From Antedon mediterranea (lineage: Eukaryota > Echinodermata > Crinoidea > Comatulida > Antedonidae), in the NCBI RefSeq assembly GCF_964355755.1, contig NC_092677.1, positions 7,321,001 through 7,385,000 of the forward strand: DNA of 64,000 bases. The letters are read 5' to 3'. Positions within the stretch are counted from its first letter, which is position 1; the number at the start of each line of letters is the position of its first letter. This document shows positions 10,399 to 22,823 of the stretch, piece after piece. The notes under the pieces were generated by a model that saw only the letters and a list, made by a program, of their open reading frames with translations, was not told the origin of the DNA and searched no databases. A program made the translations under genes and the position numbers.

Positions 10399-11738
10399 AT
10401 GTCCTGGATTCCAATTGCGCTTGTTTCGTTATACATTCTCTGTATATTCGGTAAGTATAGGCCTATTTAACATTAATATTTTAAATTCTGGTTAATGAAT
10501 GCATTGACCTTGACTTGCCCCAAATCTGTATTCATTGTTTTTATTTCGATTTTTGTCTGAAAATTTACAAGCTCAATAGTATATGTATGAAACACTATAA
10601 ATATCATTATTATTATCTTTCACTATAATATTAAGTCAAAGATTTATATGGATCTAGCATTGACCATGTTGTCCAGAATGTTTAAGTTTGTACAAGTTGT
10701 ATACCGTATCGACAATTTCGTGTGTGGGATTCAGATTTATATGTTTCTTTAAATTCCAAATCATATTGTTGTCTGTTGACTGAGTGTGTATTGACCAAGT
10801 GACACCCATGAACTTTTCAGAAGCGATTTTAAAACTTTCGCTTCCAAATTTATGTTTCTTTAAAATAATTCCAATTCATTGTAGGTTGTAATGTACAGTT
10901 TAACTACAAATCATCAACGTACACTGTAATAACCACCAAACCAGATACGCTGTTGCCCTGGGTAAACATCAGTAAAATCTGCAAATCATCTGGTGGTTTT
11001 CTGGCGAGCCTCACCTCGGTAAATGAAACAGAAGCCGTCGTGGAGTTCGTAACAGAGCAATGTAGTGGTGTTGGTATATACATGATTGGGCTTTCACGGC
11101 AATCCGGATTAGAACGTAACATATCAGAAAACTGGATATGGGAAACTGGAGAAGTCTTCACTGGAGACATAAGCTGGAGTACAAATGATCCGAACATACC
11201 AAACTTAATTTTTAGTGGAGTCAGAATTTACATAAGAAAAAACAAACCACCCGAACTTCGGGATTTTAATGCAGAAAAATCGAATATACCGAATAACTAT
11301 ATTTGTGAATTTAAAAAACGATTAGGTATGTAGGCGTATAAAGTAAAACCTCTTGCTGTTATAGATCAGTATTTTCCCAAAACAAGGCCATATACATGGC
11401 TGCAGTCGCGTGCTTAAGTTTGTGTTTATCGACCAACCGACCGACAAGAAAGAAAGATCGTTGAATTACTGTATTTTGTAAAAATCGGCGTAATGTGGCA
11501 TTTTTTGTTTGTGTATGTGCGTGTTTATTACCTTTTTTTATATTCGTTTTTTTAAATCTTTGTTTAAAGTCATGCTTAATATTTATACGTATTAATTTGA
11601 TTTTTTTTTTTGGGAGGACGTATCTTTTACTAATTTTTTGTTTTCTTAGATGCAAACTCCGCACCAAACACATGCTATGAAACATTACGTCAGTGTGTAC
11701 GTTGTCGTCGACCTGACAATTACAAGAAACTGAAATGA
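10399..11738 (+). CDS. Secreted C-type lectin-like protein 3 (divergent tail)
   Basis: Exons 10399-10450, 10885-11325 and 11650-11738 give 193 residues with the same phase-1/phase-1 layout. The signal peptide is MSWIPIALVSLYILCIFG; an in-frame ATG at 10381 would add six residues. The domain keeps the family marks SKICKSSGGFLASLTSVNET, MIGLSRQSGLERN, NWIWETGEVFTGDISW, NDPN and YICEF, but is clearly more diverged than genes 1 and 2. The central cysteine (NAC in gene 1) is missing. Exon 3 encodes a different 29-residue tail that is rich in Cys and Arg (CYETL, CVRCRRP) and ends in lysines. A poly(A) signal AATAAA lies at 12742-12747. The 3' end faces that of HMBS, about 200 bp from the HMBS stop codon. 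The product is probably secreted; the ligand is unknown. Confidence 0.82.
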
Positions 11739-12944
11739 TGATACTTCACAGAAAAATCCCAGGATACGTTTTCACAGTGTGTTGGTACGGTGTAATATAA
11801 TATAAACTTAGAACTGCGCAATTTATGTGCAGATACCGCTGTCTTAAGCGGCCCATATAGATGTCGAAGTCAATTAGTATGTAAATATCATCATCAGAAA
11901 AGTCTCAGATATAACCAAATTTTCCTTTTTTATGTAAGGTAAAATGTTTGCATGTGTGAATCAGGTTGGTTGCACATATTTGATGCCGGCTTATTTCTAC
12001 ATATAATAAGATGTTTAAGATGTAGAAGAACATCTATTGTAAACTATATTGCAAGCAACAAGTAGTGCAGGTCTACATACTTGCAGTTTAAAGAGAAAAA
12101 CAGTTTTACATATTTTGGAATGCTTTCGTAACGTTATAATATATTCTTAGCAAATATAGAATCGCAATATTTATCACATTCATTGAGACGTTGCAACGTT
12201 TTGGCAAAACTCAACATTAACATATACGGTAAAGCTCTGTGTGTTATATAAATATAAATATCCATATATTTGCAGAAAATTGCAGAATATGTGGAATTAT
12301 ATTGGAATGTTTCATAATTGGGAATATTGAATGCAAAATTCCTCGTTAAGATTCTTTTGACAATTTCAAGTTCTTCATAATTAGAATCATTGTTGCTCTA
12401 TCATAATAATCCTAAGTGGCCAGCCTGATCTAGCCAAAATGCATACTTTCATCAGGGAAGAGCACAGTCTTCCTTGCTTTTATATAATTTTCACTTCTTT
12501 TCTTACCAACAATAATAACTTGACTTCATCAATGTATTTAAAATTTATGACGATTTTGTTATAAGCCTCTGCACTGCATCTAAACTAAGTACAAGTTACA
12601 AGTTACATTTAAATTTCACATTGCAATACCATCTGACTCTTTGTGCTTTGTATCTTAGGAAAGTTCCTTGATACAATACATAATGTAATACCTGTATCTG
12701 TATAAATGAAATTATTTTAATGGTCGTTTTAAAATTTGTGTAATAAAAAGGTTATATTATACTGTGTGACAATGAATTTATGAAATTTTCATTTGCATTC
12801 GAATCAGCTGTAATACTATGACATGGATCAATACATTCACAACATAACAACATTTATCATCACAAAACAGCAAATTTGTCTCCTATCTCATTCTCAATCT
12901 TCTTATCCAACCCGTTTATATGTTTCTCTATAAATAATATCTCA
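11739..12944. other. Convergent 3' region of lectin 3 and HMBS
   Basis: Probably a long lectin 3 3'UTR ending near AATAAA at 12742-12747. For HMBS on the opposite strand a weaker ATTAAA-type signal lies near 12716. No other gene seen. Confidence 0.45.
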
Positions 12945-15900
12945 TCACAGCGGCTTCTGCTGAACATTTTGTTTATTTTCTTCGTGAGCAGCTTCAAGGA
13001 TCTCTCTACCTCCATTTTCTAAAATCTTGATGGCCAGATCAGTCCCCAAATCCTCCACAGCTTTCAATGCTTCACTGCATTTGCCAGGAGCCACTATACT
13101 TGAATATGCTTGTCTATTATCAGATTCTCGGATTTCCTTTAAAGTTTTAAAAATATATTATAAATATTTTTTTATTCTTTTTATTAAACCTTATTTAGTG
13201 AGGGTAACCCAAAACAACATATGCTGACAATCAAGGGCCCTCATATAAAAAAAAACTATTGATATCATTATTAGTTGTAAAATTTTAAAAGTTTTTTCAA
13301 ACGTTTAAAAGTCTGGTAATACTGCATACTGTTATTTAGGATAATTAAGATTATCCATCACGGTCAGTGCTTTGTTAAAACATTAATTATATTGAGACTT
13401 TCTGGGTTTCAGAGAGGTCCGGTTGGGAGAGTTGACTATTTAAAAATTAGACTTACAGATGAAGAACTAAAATCTACCCTTGTTGACATTGACATCTTCA
13501 CACACTCTGACCCATCAAGACTCAATGCAGCCGCTGTCAAGTGAAGCTGTTATAAGCAAGAATGAATTGAATGAAAGTATAGACAGTATTTCTCAGGGGA
13601 AAATCGGTATTATAAACTTATATGCATATTAAACAATTTGACAAAGAACAAACCAAACATTACCTCGCCTTCTTTAATATCAGTGTAGACTCCTACAGGT
13701 GCACTGCATCCACCTTCAAGTTTACGTAACAGAGCACGCTCAGCTACGCATTCTAGTAATGTATCCATATGTTGTAATTTTGATAGACATTCAATCATTT
13801 TATCGTCATCTGCTCTAATTTCTACAGCCATTGCTCCTTGACTAACAGAATACATGCATTCATTTGGTCCTAGCACCTAGCAGGCATAATAAAATGTTTA
13901 AAATTGTTTGAGAATATTCTACTTTTTTAGATAGAAAAATGGATACCTTAGTAGAGTGCAATGCAATGTCAATTTCCCCCAAAATGAATACTGTATAATT
14001 AATATATATTTATGAATATAAAGCATAAAGACTACAAGCCAATAGCCAGGATGTTTGCAGTGGGAGTTCTTTGTTCTGCAAATAGAGGCAAGTAAGTAAC
14101 AATATATACAGTATATGACATTCCCTACCTGATTTATTCGTGAATTCCATCCCATTCGTTCAAGACCTGCTTTTGCTAGTACAAGAGCACTGTAGTCATT
14201 GGCATCATCTAATTTTCGCAAACGTGTGTTAAGATTTCCTCGCTTTTAATTGAATAAAGGAATAATAATTGAAAAAATTGTTTGAAAAACAGATCAATTA
14301 CCTCCAATCATCTCATAAATATTCAGGTTTCTGTAAACAACGCCTATGACAATACAAGGCAATACTTTTGTATATTATGTTAAACAAAGGATACCACGTC
14401 TTTAAAAGCTAAATGAGGGTAACTTTTCTTTAGCTGTGCTACTCTTCTTACTGAACTTGTTCCAATTACACTGACAAAAAAACACACACATAAATTAGAA
14501 AATAATAAAAATAAATAATATATTAAAATATTATTGTATATAACACTGAGGAGATACAAATTCTATGTTAAAGACACATTATCTGCAATTTTTAACATTT
14601 TGTATTTATGTTGGTAACATATGCAGTCTGCGACCTTAAAATAATGCATCTTTCTTAAATGAAAGTCATAAGTGAGTGATATTCAATTGTTTGTAATAAC
14701 TATAAAACGATAAATCACAATTCAAAATGTACAAAATTCAATTAGGCTAGTGTATATTATAAATATAAACAGACCTGCCTGATGGTAATGTTCGTAATGT
14801 TTTCCCAGCATACCTTGGATGAAATACAACTGCATCATGGGGATCATCACGTCTACAAATATGGAAAATTAGGTAATAATAAATCTCTTTCTACACTATC
14901 AAACTAGTTTGACAAAAAAGTGTGATGTGCCAAAATATGACATCATCATGTCCATATATGGTCACATCACATTTTTTTTGTCACATAAAAATTGATAGTG
15001 TAAACAGAATTGTAATTACTGTATACTTGATCAACGTTGAGCCTCCTCCTACTACTACTACTACTACTACTATTACTACACTTTACCCAACTTTAGATGT
15101 AGCTCATGTTTTCAGTGTGTTCATTTTTTTAATTATTAGATTTTACCACTGGATTGACAATTTGTGTTTAGCATACAGGTAAAACTTATTATAATTCATG
15201 CATGATTGTCAGTACAGTAAATGCATACTTATAGACAGCTGCAATCACCATTCCATCAGGCAGTGTTGTTGGTAAATCCTTTAATGAATGCACTATCATA
15301 TCTACTTGTTTAACAGCTAGTGCTTGTTCCAACTCCTTGGTAAATAAGCTTTTCTCTCCGATCTTAGATAATGCTTTATCCTGAATCTTATCGCCTATTG
15401 TTTCCATTGTTTCTGAAATAAATAGGTTATTATTAATAAGTATTTATTGCAATATTTTATCAAGTCATCTTTTTATTTTCTAGTGCCAATAGAGTTGGAG
15501 TAGAGTATCAGAATTTATGTACAAGAATCCTTCAACTTACCAATCTGAAATTCTTTTTCTGAATAGATTTCTTTTAATGCACTTATAATTTTTCTTGTCT
15601 GTATCATTGCAAGCTATGAGGAGAGGATTAAAGAGACACTTATCATATCATTAGAAATTGGCTATTAATATTAATAATTTATGCTAAATATGAGAGGTGC
15701 CTAGTATTGTAAAATTAAAAAAATTGATAAATGCATTTTCTGTGAATATCTTTCTATCTATTTTATACAGTAATTTTCATCTATACGTCTCACTCTATTA
15801 CTATTAGAACACAATATTAACAAATATTTAAAAAATTCATACTCAAAAAATTTGAATTGTATCATCATTTAAATTCTTAGATATATAGCCTTAGTTAGGT

Positions 15901-17646
15901 AGATTAGATAATAAAAAGTAAAGTACTACTACTAGCCTAGGCCCCTAGTTAGTACTAGTAAACTAGTTAGTAGAGTTAGAGTAGAGGAAGAACCTCATTT
16001 ATTAATATTATTTATTATTAATATAATAATAGTAATCGTAATTAACATTTTAAATATAAATTTATTGATTTGCTATTCAATAAGGGATCAGGTGCCGTTT
16101 TCGGCCACCTTGACTTATATGGACTATACCATTATTATGGTAGGGGTGTGGTGTATTATGTTTTATGTATAGAAGGGTGTCTATTGAATGGGAAGACAAT
16201 ACAATTGTTCTGTTATGTAACATACAGTACAAACTACTGTACAAGAAACAATACAGAACATCAAAAACTAGCAAGCATGCACTTTTTAATAAGGCATGTT
16301 ATTACTGTATTAGGCACTGTGTTACGCAATGCCAAGATTTTGTAACAATATTACTATATTAACTAGGCCTATGTATAACTTACTTACTAAATACTATATA
16401 TAAAAACTAACCTAAACACTATAGTATAATCAAAATTAAAACATATTAAATACTATGTTATGCCTCTCTTGATTTCAACACATTAAATTTTAGTACAATC
16501 GGATTCGAAATTAGAAAATCTTAAATACTAAGTAGATAGGTAGATAAATCATATTTTTTATTTGCAAGGGATAAATCTCAACATCATGGATTTGAACCTG
16601 GTATCGGTAGACGAACATAATTGAAGATTCATTGACATAATTATATGTTTTTTGTTTGTTTTACCTCACCAGATACATTTACATTTAATTCTAAGTGTAA
16701 AACGAATTAGATACAGAAACACAATTCATATTCATTGACATAATTATATGTTTATTTGTTTTACTGATTACTGATACATTTACATTTAATGTTAAATGTA
16801 AATAAATGAAACGATTGTAGATACAGAAACAAAATGGTAACAGATTCATTGACGATATATATATATTATGTACAACGACTCGGCTATAGTTGGATACGAT
16901 TATTCTCTGTACCTTTCTGAGATTATTCGATTTACCGATTATGGCAACAATTTTCTTGAAATAAACATAAATAAACATAATTGGTCTGACAGTATACATT
17001 ACTTAAAGGAAAGGAGGCAGAGATTGTTAACAATTATAAGTATCTGGGAGTAGTGTTTGATTAAAGCTTAAATAGGTGGACATGTTGATCATATAGTTAA
17101 GAAGTTAAATACAAGGCTGACTGCTTGAGGAAACTCAATTCTTTGGGGTAAAGCAGGATATTTGTACTATAGAATGTTTTACTAATCAGTGATGTTCTAT
17201 TTGGGGATATTGTATGTTGGGCTGAGAATATTTAGTAAGTGAATGTGGGGATCACCAAATTGAGAAGGTGCTGGGAGCGGGGAAAGTATAAATTGGCTTG
17301 TCTATGCAATTGCTTGCCGATGTATTCCATGCTATATTGGAAGACATGAATCATCCTCTTCATTGCGACATTATCAGCTCCGTTTTGCATTCGTTATTGT
17401 AACGTTTTTTTTTAACAGAATTTAAGCATTATAAGAATCCACACAAAGAGGCTGGCTAGGCTGAGACATGCCTACTTCCTCAATCATCAGTCCTAAAAAC
17501 GCCGGGTCTAGGCCTATACAACACCCGGTGTCAATCAAAATCTTATCTTCTACAGCTGCTAGCCTAGCTTTAAAAAATATATTACAATAATTTACCTCGC
17601 TCTTTCTGGAGCCAACGCGAATAACGTTCTCCGTCTCATCTGCCAT
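12945..17646 (-). CDS. HMBS: Hydroxymethylbilane synthase (porphobilinogen deaminase)
   Basis: Nine exons join in frame: 17596-17646, 15541-15613, 15229-15412, 14775-14852, 14395-14470, 14129-14242, 13664-13876, 13457-13546 and 12945-13136. They total 1071 nt and 356 residues, close to the human housekeeping form. The enzyme condenses four porphobilinogen molecules into hydroxymethylbilane in cytosolic heme synthesis. Visible family motifs are [10 protein letters not shown] at the N-terminus; [25 protein letters not shown] with the catalytic Asp; [15 protein letters not shown] and [13 protein letters not shown] with the cofactor-binding arginines; [23 protein letters not shown] with the cysteine that holds the dipyrromethane cofactor; and LSLDGSE in domain 3. 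The C-terminal helix ([12 protein letters not shown]) is present. All splice sites are GT-AG; the acceptors before exons 6 and 9 have weak pyrimidine tracts. No key residue is missing, so the gene appears functional. Confidence 0.95.
14886..15009. mobile_element. MITE-like element family A, copy 2 (HMBS intron)
   Basis: Short copy with recognisable inverted ends (TTTCTACACTATCAA at left, TTGATAGTGTAAACA at right) around the shared core GTTTGACAAAAAAGTGTGATG and ATATGGTCACATCACA. Inserted between HMBS exons 3 and 4. Confidence 0.7.
15047..15078 (+). repeat. (CTA)n microsatellite
   Basis: A run of CTA/TAC trinucleotides in the HMBS intron, with one substitution. Confidence 0.8.
16628..16855. 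repeat. Imperfect tandem duplication, unit about 105-120 bp
   Basis: The block starting TTCATTGACATAATTATATG and containing GATACATTTACATTTAAT and TAGATACAGAAACA occurs twice in a row, and a third start (TTCATTGACG) follows. Within HMBS intron 1; non-coding. Confidence 0.65.
16990..17415 (+). pseudogene. Decayed LINE reverse-transcriptase fragment (HMBS intron 1)
   Basis: In shifting frames, with stops, the plus strand reads [13 protein letters not shown], then CLRKLNSLG and SIWGYC-like pieces. This is the order found after the palm domain of non-LTR retrotransposon reverse transcriptases (YKYLGV..D, LRKL..., S...Y). Frameshifts and stop codons show that it is dead. It lies antisense inside HMBS intron 1. 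The LINE clade cannot be fixed by eye. Confidence 0.55.
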
Positions 17647-19718
17647 GTCCTCAAATTTGCATTTAATGTTTTGGAAATTGCGTATATTTCACGTTTTTTA
17701 TGACATGTGTGCGTTTCACTAGCTGTATTTATTTATTCGATCGCCCAAAAGTCATGAATTATAGTTCGCGTTTAGTATTTAACTGACCTTTACTTCCGTG
17801 TCAATTGTGACCAATGAGAACCGACATTTAACCTAATCTATAATGGGGGGGAGGGGCCGGCGGGAGAGAGACCACCAACAGTTTTTTTTACCCGAAAAAA
17901 ATTTAAAATACAGTATATCCAATTATTAATACTGTACACATTAGATTATAAACAATATTTACCCGATAAATTCAGGTTTGGTTACATTTACCGAAATGAA
18001 ATAAATCATGATTTTTGTCTTCTGTGAAATGGCCTACTTACTGTATTGATGTTCGTCTTATTCGTTATAAAGTAATTCTTGCCAAATTTATCAGCTTCAA
18101 CTTTCTCCTAAATTGTGCAAATTACAATGCAAAAGATAGGTTACTAGTTTGACTTAAAGACCCCTTCCCTGCAATTTTGGACGTTTTTTGGAAAATAATA
18201 CATATATATCACTTTAAAAACATTAAACCATGTCATTCCTTGTCTTAAATGTACGTTTTATGGTAAATTATGATAAAAAGTGAGAAACAATGCACTACCT
18301 AAGTAGCTCGCGGCGATCGACCTCTCGTGGACGGTCTTAGGCCTAGCCTGGCTAGGCTTAGTTTTGTAGGCCTAGCTGGTAAACATCGGTAACGTGCGAA
18401 CATCGTACGCTAGCTATATACCTAGCCTGACGTTGTATAGTTGCTGCATTAATTGTCTTTCTATTTTTGCCAGACTCCGTTGATACAAATTGGGGAAAAC
18501 CCGGTATTTTTGCTGAAAAGTTAGGAGTCTTCCATTTGTTTTGGCCTCACGATCGATCGAAAAGTGGGCGAATTACAGGTGAAAAACAAAAATATCAATC
18601 CGCGCGCAATGCATTTTGGGATTTATAGCGGGCCGCTATAATTATTAAAATCGACTTATTTTTCACATTTTTAACCGTTTAAAGACAAAAAAAGTTATCG
18701 CAATAGGACCATATAGTATTATTTTTACATTAAATATAGTTTGTGATCTTAAATTAGATCTAAAAAACGTAGGGAATGGGGCTTTAACTTTGCCATATAA
18801 AAAAAATCAACCCTTTGAGGTGACAGGGCATTATTCTGCCATTTTGGTTTTTTAATCAAACCAGTCAAAGATGGTACATCATGGTTTAAAGATCAAATAT
18901 CAGGATCTGCTGCCGTATTCACCAATTAACAAATTCTCGACGTGAATACCATGAACAAATCAAATACTGTATAACTATATTAACTTAAATGTGAAAAAGT
19001 GAAATGTATATAGAGAAAATACAGTAATATGCAATTGGTGAATACAACTATGGCACCTACTGGTGCCTGGAAAAAGAAATTGCTTGGTCTACGATTTTGA
19101 TTCACCTATAATAGTATTATAACACAGATATATTTGTATTGTCCCAAGTGTATCCCTGCCGTTTGATTGCTGTGCATCATTTGGTTATATTCTCACTGTT
19201 AAGTGGTATATTGCACACATTTAGCAACAAGAATTATGTTCAATGCGAAGATGCAACTGATGCATATTTAACCTGTAGTGTGTATGGATGACTCTAAACT
19301 CTGCAGCTAAATACGGTCTATTTAACACGACCTTATTAAATAGAGCATACTATTCGTTCAACTCATGAAAATATTATATCTTTTCAACTTAAAAACATTA
19401 TTGGTATAATAAATAATCTACATTTTCATGTCATTTTTGTATTTATATACTGTATACTAATGAAGAGTTTTTATTTTGTTTTTCTGTGTTTTGCATTGAT
19501 ATTTGATATTAACTATTTCTACTTTTAGATAATGTCTTGTGTTTGATAATGAATAACACAAGTACTGTAGACATAAGATTGATTTGTTGCTTATTTGCAA
19601 TGGTTTACAGTTGGCATAAAAAAAAAACACACAATATATATTTTACAGCCAGTGTTGACAACTTTCTCTGCCTTTTTATTCACAAAATCTGTTAATGGTT
19701 GTTACATAGTTGCTTGCT
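17647..19718. other. HMBS upstream region and spacer to RPS19
   Basis: Contains the probable HMBS promoter: a CCAAT box (17811-17815) and a G-rich stretch (about 17840-17868), 165-220 bp upstream of the HMBS start codon. A second CTAG/AGGCCT-rich patch lies at 18335-18380. No open frame or RNA gene was recognised in the remaining 1.3 kb. Confidence 0.4.
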
Positions 19719-20996
19719 TTATTTAGGTGCATTCTTCGATTTCACCTGTGCTGCAATCCTGTTAAGATCTCGGTGTCCTTGACTTGTTAATCGACGACCA
19801 CTGTAATTGGAAAAAAATGAAAACAATTAAATCAGGCATCATACATACCTAAATTATACATTTGTATTCATATCTAATTGATACATTCTTGTTTCTGCAT
19901 CATTTTTAGGACATAAACAGTTGTTGTTCAAACTAAGCATCTTAATTGACAACGGGGTTGGTATGTCAGATGAAAAAAATGTTGTGAGGAAAAAAACTAT
20001 TACTGGGCTGAAATAGAAAAACAAATAGACGTCGCTATAGAAAAATCACTTTAAACAAAAAACATTCATCAGAGAGAGTCTTATTAAATCATTATTGATT
20101 ACAAATATTACCTATTAAATATCAAATACCTGTCTTATTAAAACATGTGACTTGTCACTAACCTGTTATCCTTTCTCTCAACAACTCTAATTGATTCTAA
20201 TGACTTGCAAACGCTACGAGCAACATTTTTAGATCCTTTGCAGAAGTGACTTGGCTTTGTGCCTCGACGCTTGCGACCTAGAATCAATAAAATTTAAATA
20301 TAAATAAAGCTAAATATAATTATGTTTTTTTTTCTATTGAATTTTGACATGACAAGCTGCAATTGTTATGAATTTCCAGGCCTGACAAAAAATAACTCGG
20401 CTACTGACCTCCATAGACTTTTGTCATGGCTCCAACACCGACTCCACCCCTCATGTAAAGGTGTCTGGCTACCGATGCTGCGCGAATGTAGTACCAGTCG
20501 GCATCATAAGGGGACAATTCCTTGTGAACACCAAGTTTAACCATGTCAACCCAATCAGGTATCTTCATTTTGCCAGACCTAAAAGTAGACAATCATAAAA
20601 AAAATAAATAATTTCACCACCATGTACATGTCAACTAAAGGTCAACAGAGAAATATTACAGAAATCCTTAATTGTTGTTATAAAATACACAAAGAGAATG
20701 AAAATATAACCAAATTCTAATTTTTCACCATCAATTTCTGTATTTATTTCAGATACAGCGAGCATCCGTAGAAAGATTTATTAGGTAAAAATATTATTAA
20801 TAGAGTAAATTTATTTAGTATAAGGAATTGTCAAAATGATGAACAATTTTTTGTTATATCTTTTAAAATCATAATTCATATATTATTTTATAAACAAATA
20901 GTTGAAAATGTGAACATACTTTTTAAAGAAGGCAGCAAGGGCCTTAACAAATTCATGTTGGTCCACATCCTTGACTGTACAGCCACCAGCAGACAT
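19719..20996 (-). CDS. RPS19: 40S ribosomal protein S19 (eS19)
   Basis: Coding exons 20920-20996, 20409-20578, 20163-20277 and 19719-19800 total 444 nt and 147 residues, against 145 in human. Motifs run in family order: [88 protein letters not shown]; and [19 protein letters not shown]. eS19 is a small-subunit protein of the 40S head needed for 3' maturation of 18S rRNA (family knowledge). All introns are GT-AG with consistent phases. An acceptor AG lies directly before the ATG, so the leader sits on a separate upstream exon. The stop codon TAA overlaps a poly(A) signal AATAAA (minus strand, 19723-19718), which implies an extremely short 3'UTR. Confidence 0.96.
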
Positions 20997-21826
20997 CTAC
21001 AACAAATTTAAAAACAATTAAAAAAGAACAATTATCCAGTATTGTATTAAAAGAAAATAATTACAGAACCAGTAATTGCAAAGAGATGACATGACAATAT
21101 AAACATAACATAAATGTTTAATAATGTTGATAGTTTTATTAGTAGTATGAAATAAAAATTATTATAATATATTAAATAGGATACAAAAATAGAATATTAC
21201 GAAGAAAAAAAAGATAGAAGATGTATAAAAAATTAAATTGGAAAAAATGAATGAATAAAGGTGGTTGATAAAAATAAAAGATGACCAATTTAAGGACATC
21301 ATGTTAATTTTTTAAAATGGTTCAAATTTACTGTATTGTTCTTATACATTATGTACTTAACAAAGATTATCTACATCATTTTAACAAATTATAAAAGTTT
21401 GTTTGATATTGCCTAAAATAAATCCATCAAAAAAAAAAACACCAATATATAGGCCTACACAGTAAGCAAAACAGTTACAAACATAGCCAGGCTAGTCCTA
21501 GCGAATAGAATGGCCACTCTTATGTTTTAAAACCCATTTATAAAATAACCTAGGCCTACATGGTTAATGCGGTAGGCCCTCTGTTCCAATCGCCACCCTA
21601 CGTCAAGCCCCATCAGCCGGCATGCTTAGTTATTCAGATTATTTTTTTTTATCAGGGCCTAACAATGTATTAGTATTAACACTCATTGTTCAATACATTT
21701 TTTGTACAAAAAACTAATTTTGAAATCACAACGTGTTTCTTAATCACTTATGAGTCTTAGTCTATATGATTATTCTAACACTTTTTCATAACAACCAAAA
21801 TTACACTGATGATCTAAGCACCTTAC

Positions 21827-21855
21827 TTTGCTTTTGGTTGCAGTAGCGAAAAGAG
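21827..21855 (-). promoter_or_regulatory. RPS19 non-coding leader exon with 5'TOP start
   Basis: On the minus strand CTCTTTTCGCTACTGCAACC leads to a donor AAA/GTAAGG. A C followed by a pyrimidine run is the 5' terminal oligopyrimidine signature that places ribosomal-protein mRNAs under mTOR/LARP1 translational control (established for vertebrates). The transcription start at C21855 is inferred; the exon would be about 29 nt and would splice to the acceptor abutting the RPS19 start codon. Confidence 0.6.
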
Positions 21856-22235
21856 AACGAGACGGGTTTCTTTCTAAAAAATGTGTACTTGCGCGTTGGT
21901 AAAGATCGACACTTACGGTTCAAAATGTATGCTAAAAATAATTGCATTCTTACTCATTCATTCTTATGTAATTTCAAAAAATTTGACCAAAATGGTACAT
22001 TAGTAATATATTAGTAGAGATTAAACGACTATTAATCATTGATTTAGGACAATTTAATTATTTTAATAAAGCGAATCGATTTCTGGGTTTATTTTTTCAC
22101 GTGTTGTTGTGCTTCTTTTCTCGTCATTTCGGGGTGGTAAAAATAGGTGGCGCTACATAATTATAACAGTCAGAGCCATAATTATTATATAAATATAAAT
22201 ATACAGTTATAAACAAATCAGGCAAAGAACATTAA

Positions 22236-22440
22236 TTCTAAACTGCCCGGTGATATACTGAAATTTAATTAATTAATTTGAAACGATAAAGATGAGGAAT
22301 ATAAATATATATATATATCACCGGGCGGTTTGGAATTTATTTCTATGCCTGTTGTGTTTATAGGCCTATATATATATATATAAATCCAAAGGCAAATTAC
22401 TGAAAAAAATGACAATGCTGTGGGTATCAGTGGCTGGATC
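22236..22440. repeat. Palindromic AT-rich repeat family C, copy 1
   Basis: AACTGCCCGGTGATATA near 22240 is mirrored by ATATATCACCGGGCGGTTT near 22315. Parts recur elsewhere: the left end in reverse complement at 38912-38955, and the right part (CTGTGGGTATCAGTGGCTGG, ATAAATCCAAAGGC) in reverse complement at 52494-52565. Confidence 0.6.
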
Positions 22441-22542
22441 TCAATGGAGATACAAAAATAACAAGCACGAATGTGCAATACTCGGGGTACAGCGAAAGAA
22501 GCTGTATACAGACGTATACAGTTAGAAAGTTAAAGAAAAATA

Positions 22543-22613
22543 GGTTTCGCCAGGGCTCGAACCGGGACCTTCTGCGTGTTAAGCAGACTTGACAACCACT
22601 ACACTACGAAACC
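22543..22613 (-). tRNA. tRNA-Val (anticodon AAC), possibly worn
   Basis: The minus strand reads GGTTTCGTAGTGTAGTGGTT... with a perfect acceptor stem (GGTTTCG/CGAAACC), a perfect anticodon stem (TCTGC/GCAGA), loop TTAACAC giving anticodon AAC, and the B box GGTTCGAGCC. A Pol III terminator TTTTT follows directly. The variable loop is one base shorter than in human tRNA-Val, the T stem has one C.U mismatch and the D stem one G.A mismatch, so it could be a recently worn copy. Confidence 0.7.
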
Positions 22614-22823
22614 TCTTACATTAAAATTGTGGGTTACAGAAAGTTTTTTAATCCATTTAAATTACAAATAAATGGTAATAAGCACAAAGCAAAATAAACA
22701 TGTGTAAAAGTGATAATTACCGATTACACAAAATAAGTATTTTAAAAAATAATAATAAGATATACTGTGTATAATTATCATATTGCGTATACAGTACTTT
22801 TCACCATAAAGTTTAAAAAAAAA

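Noticed and set aside
19965-20080. Possible C/D-box snoRNA in RPS19 intron 3 (TGATGA and CTGA on the minus strand about 105 nt apart)
   Set aside because: No terminal stem forms beside the boxes and no convincing rRNA guide was seen.
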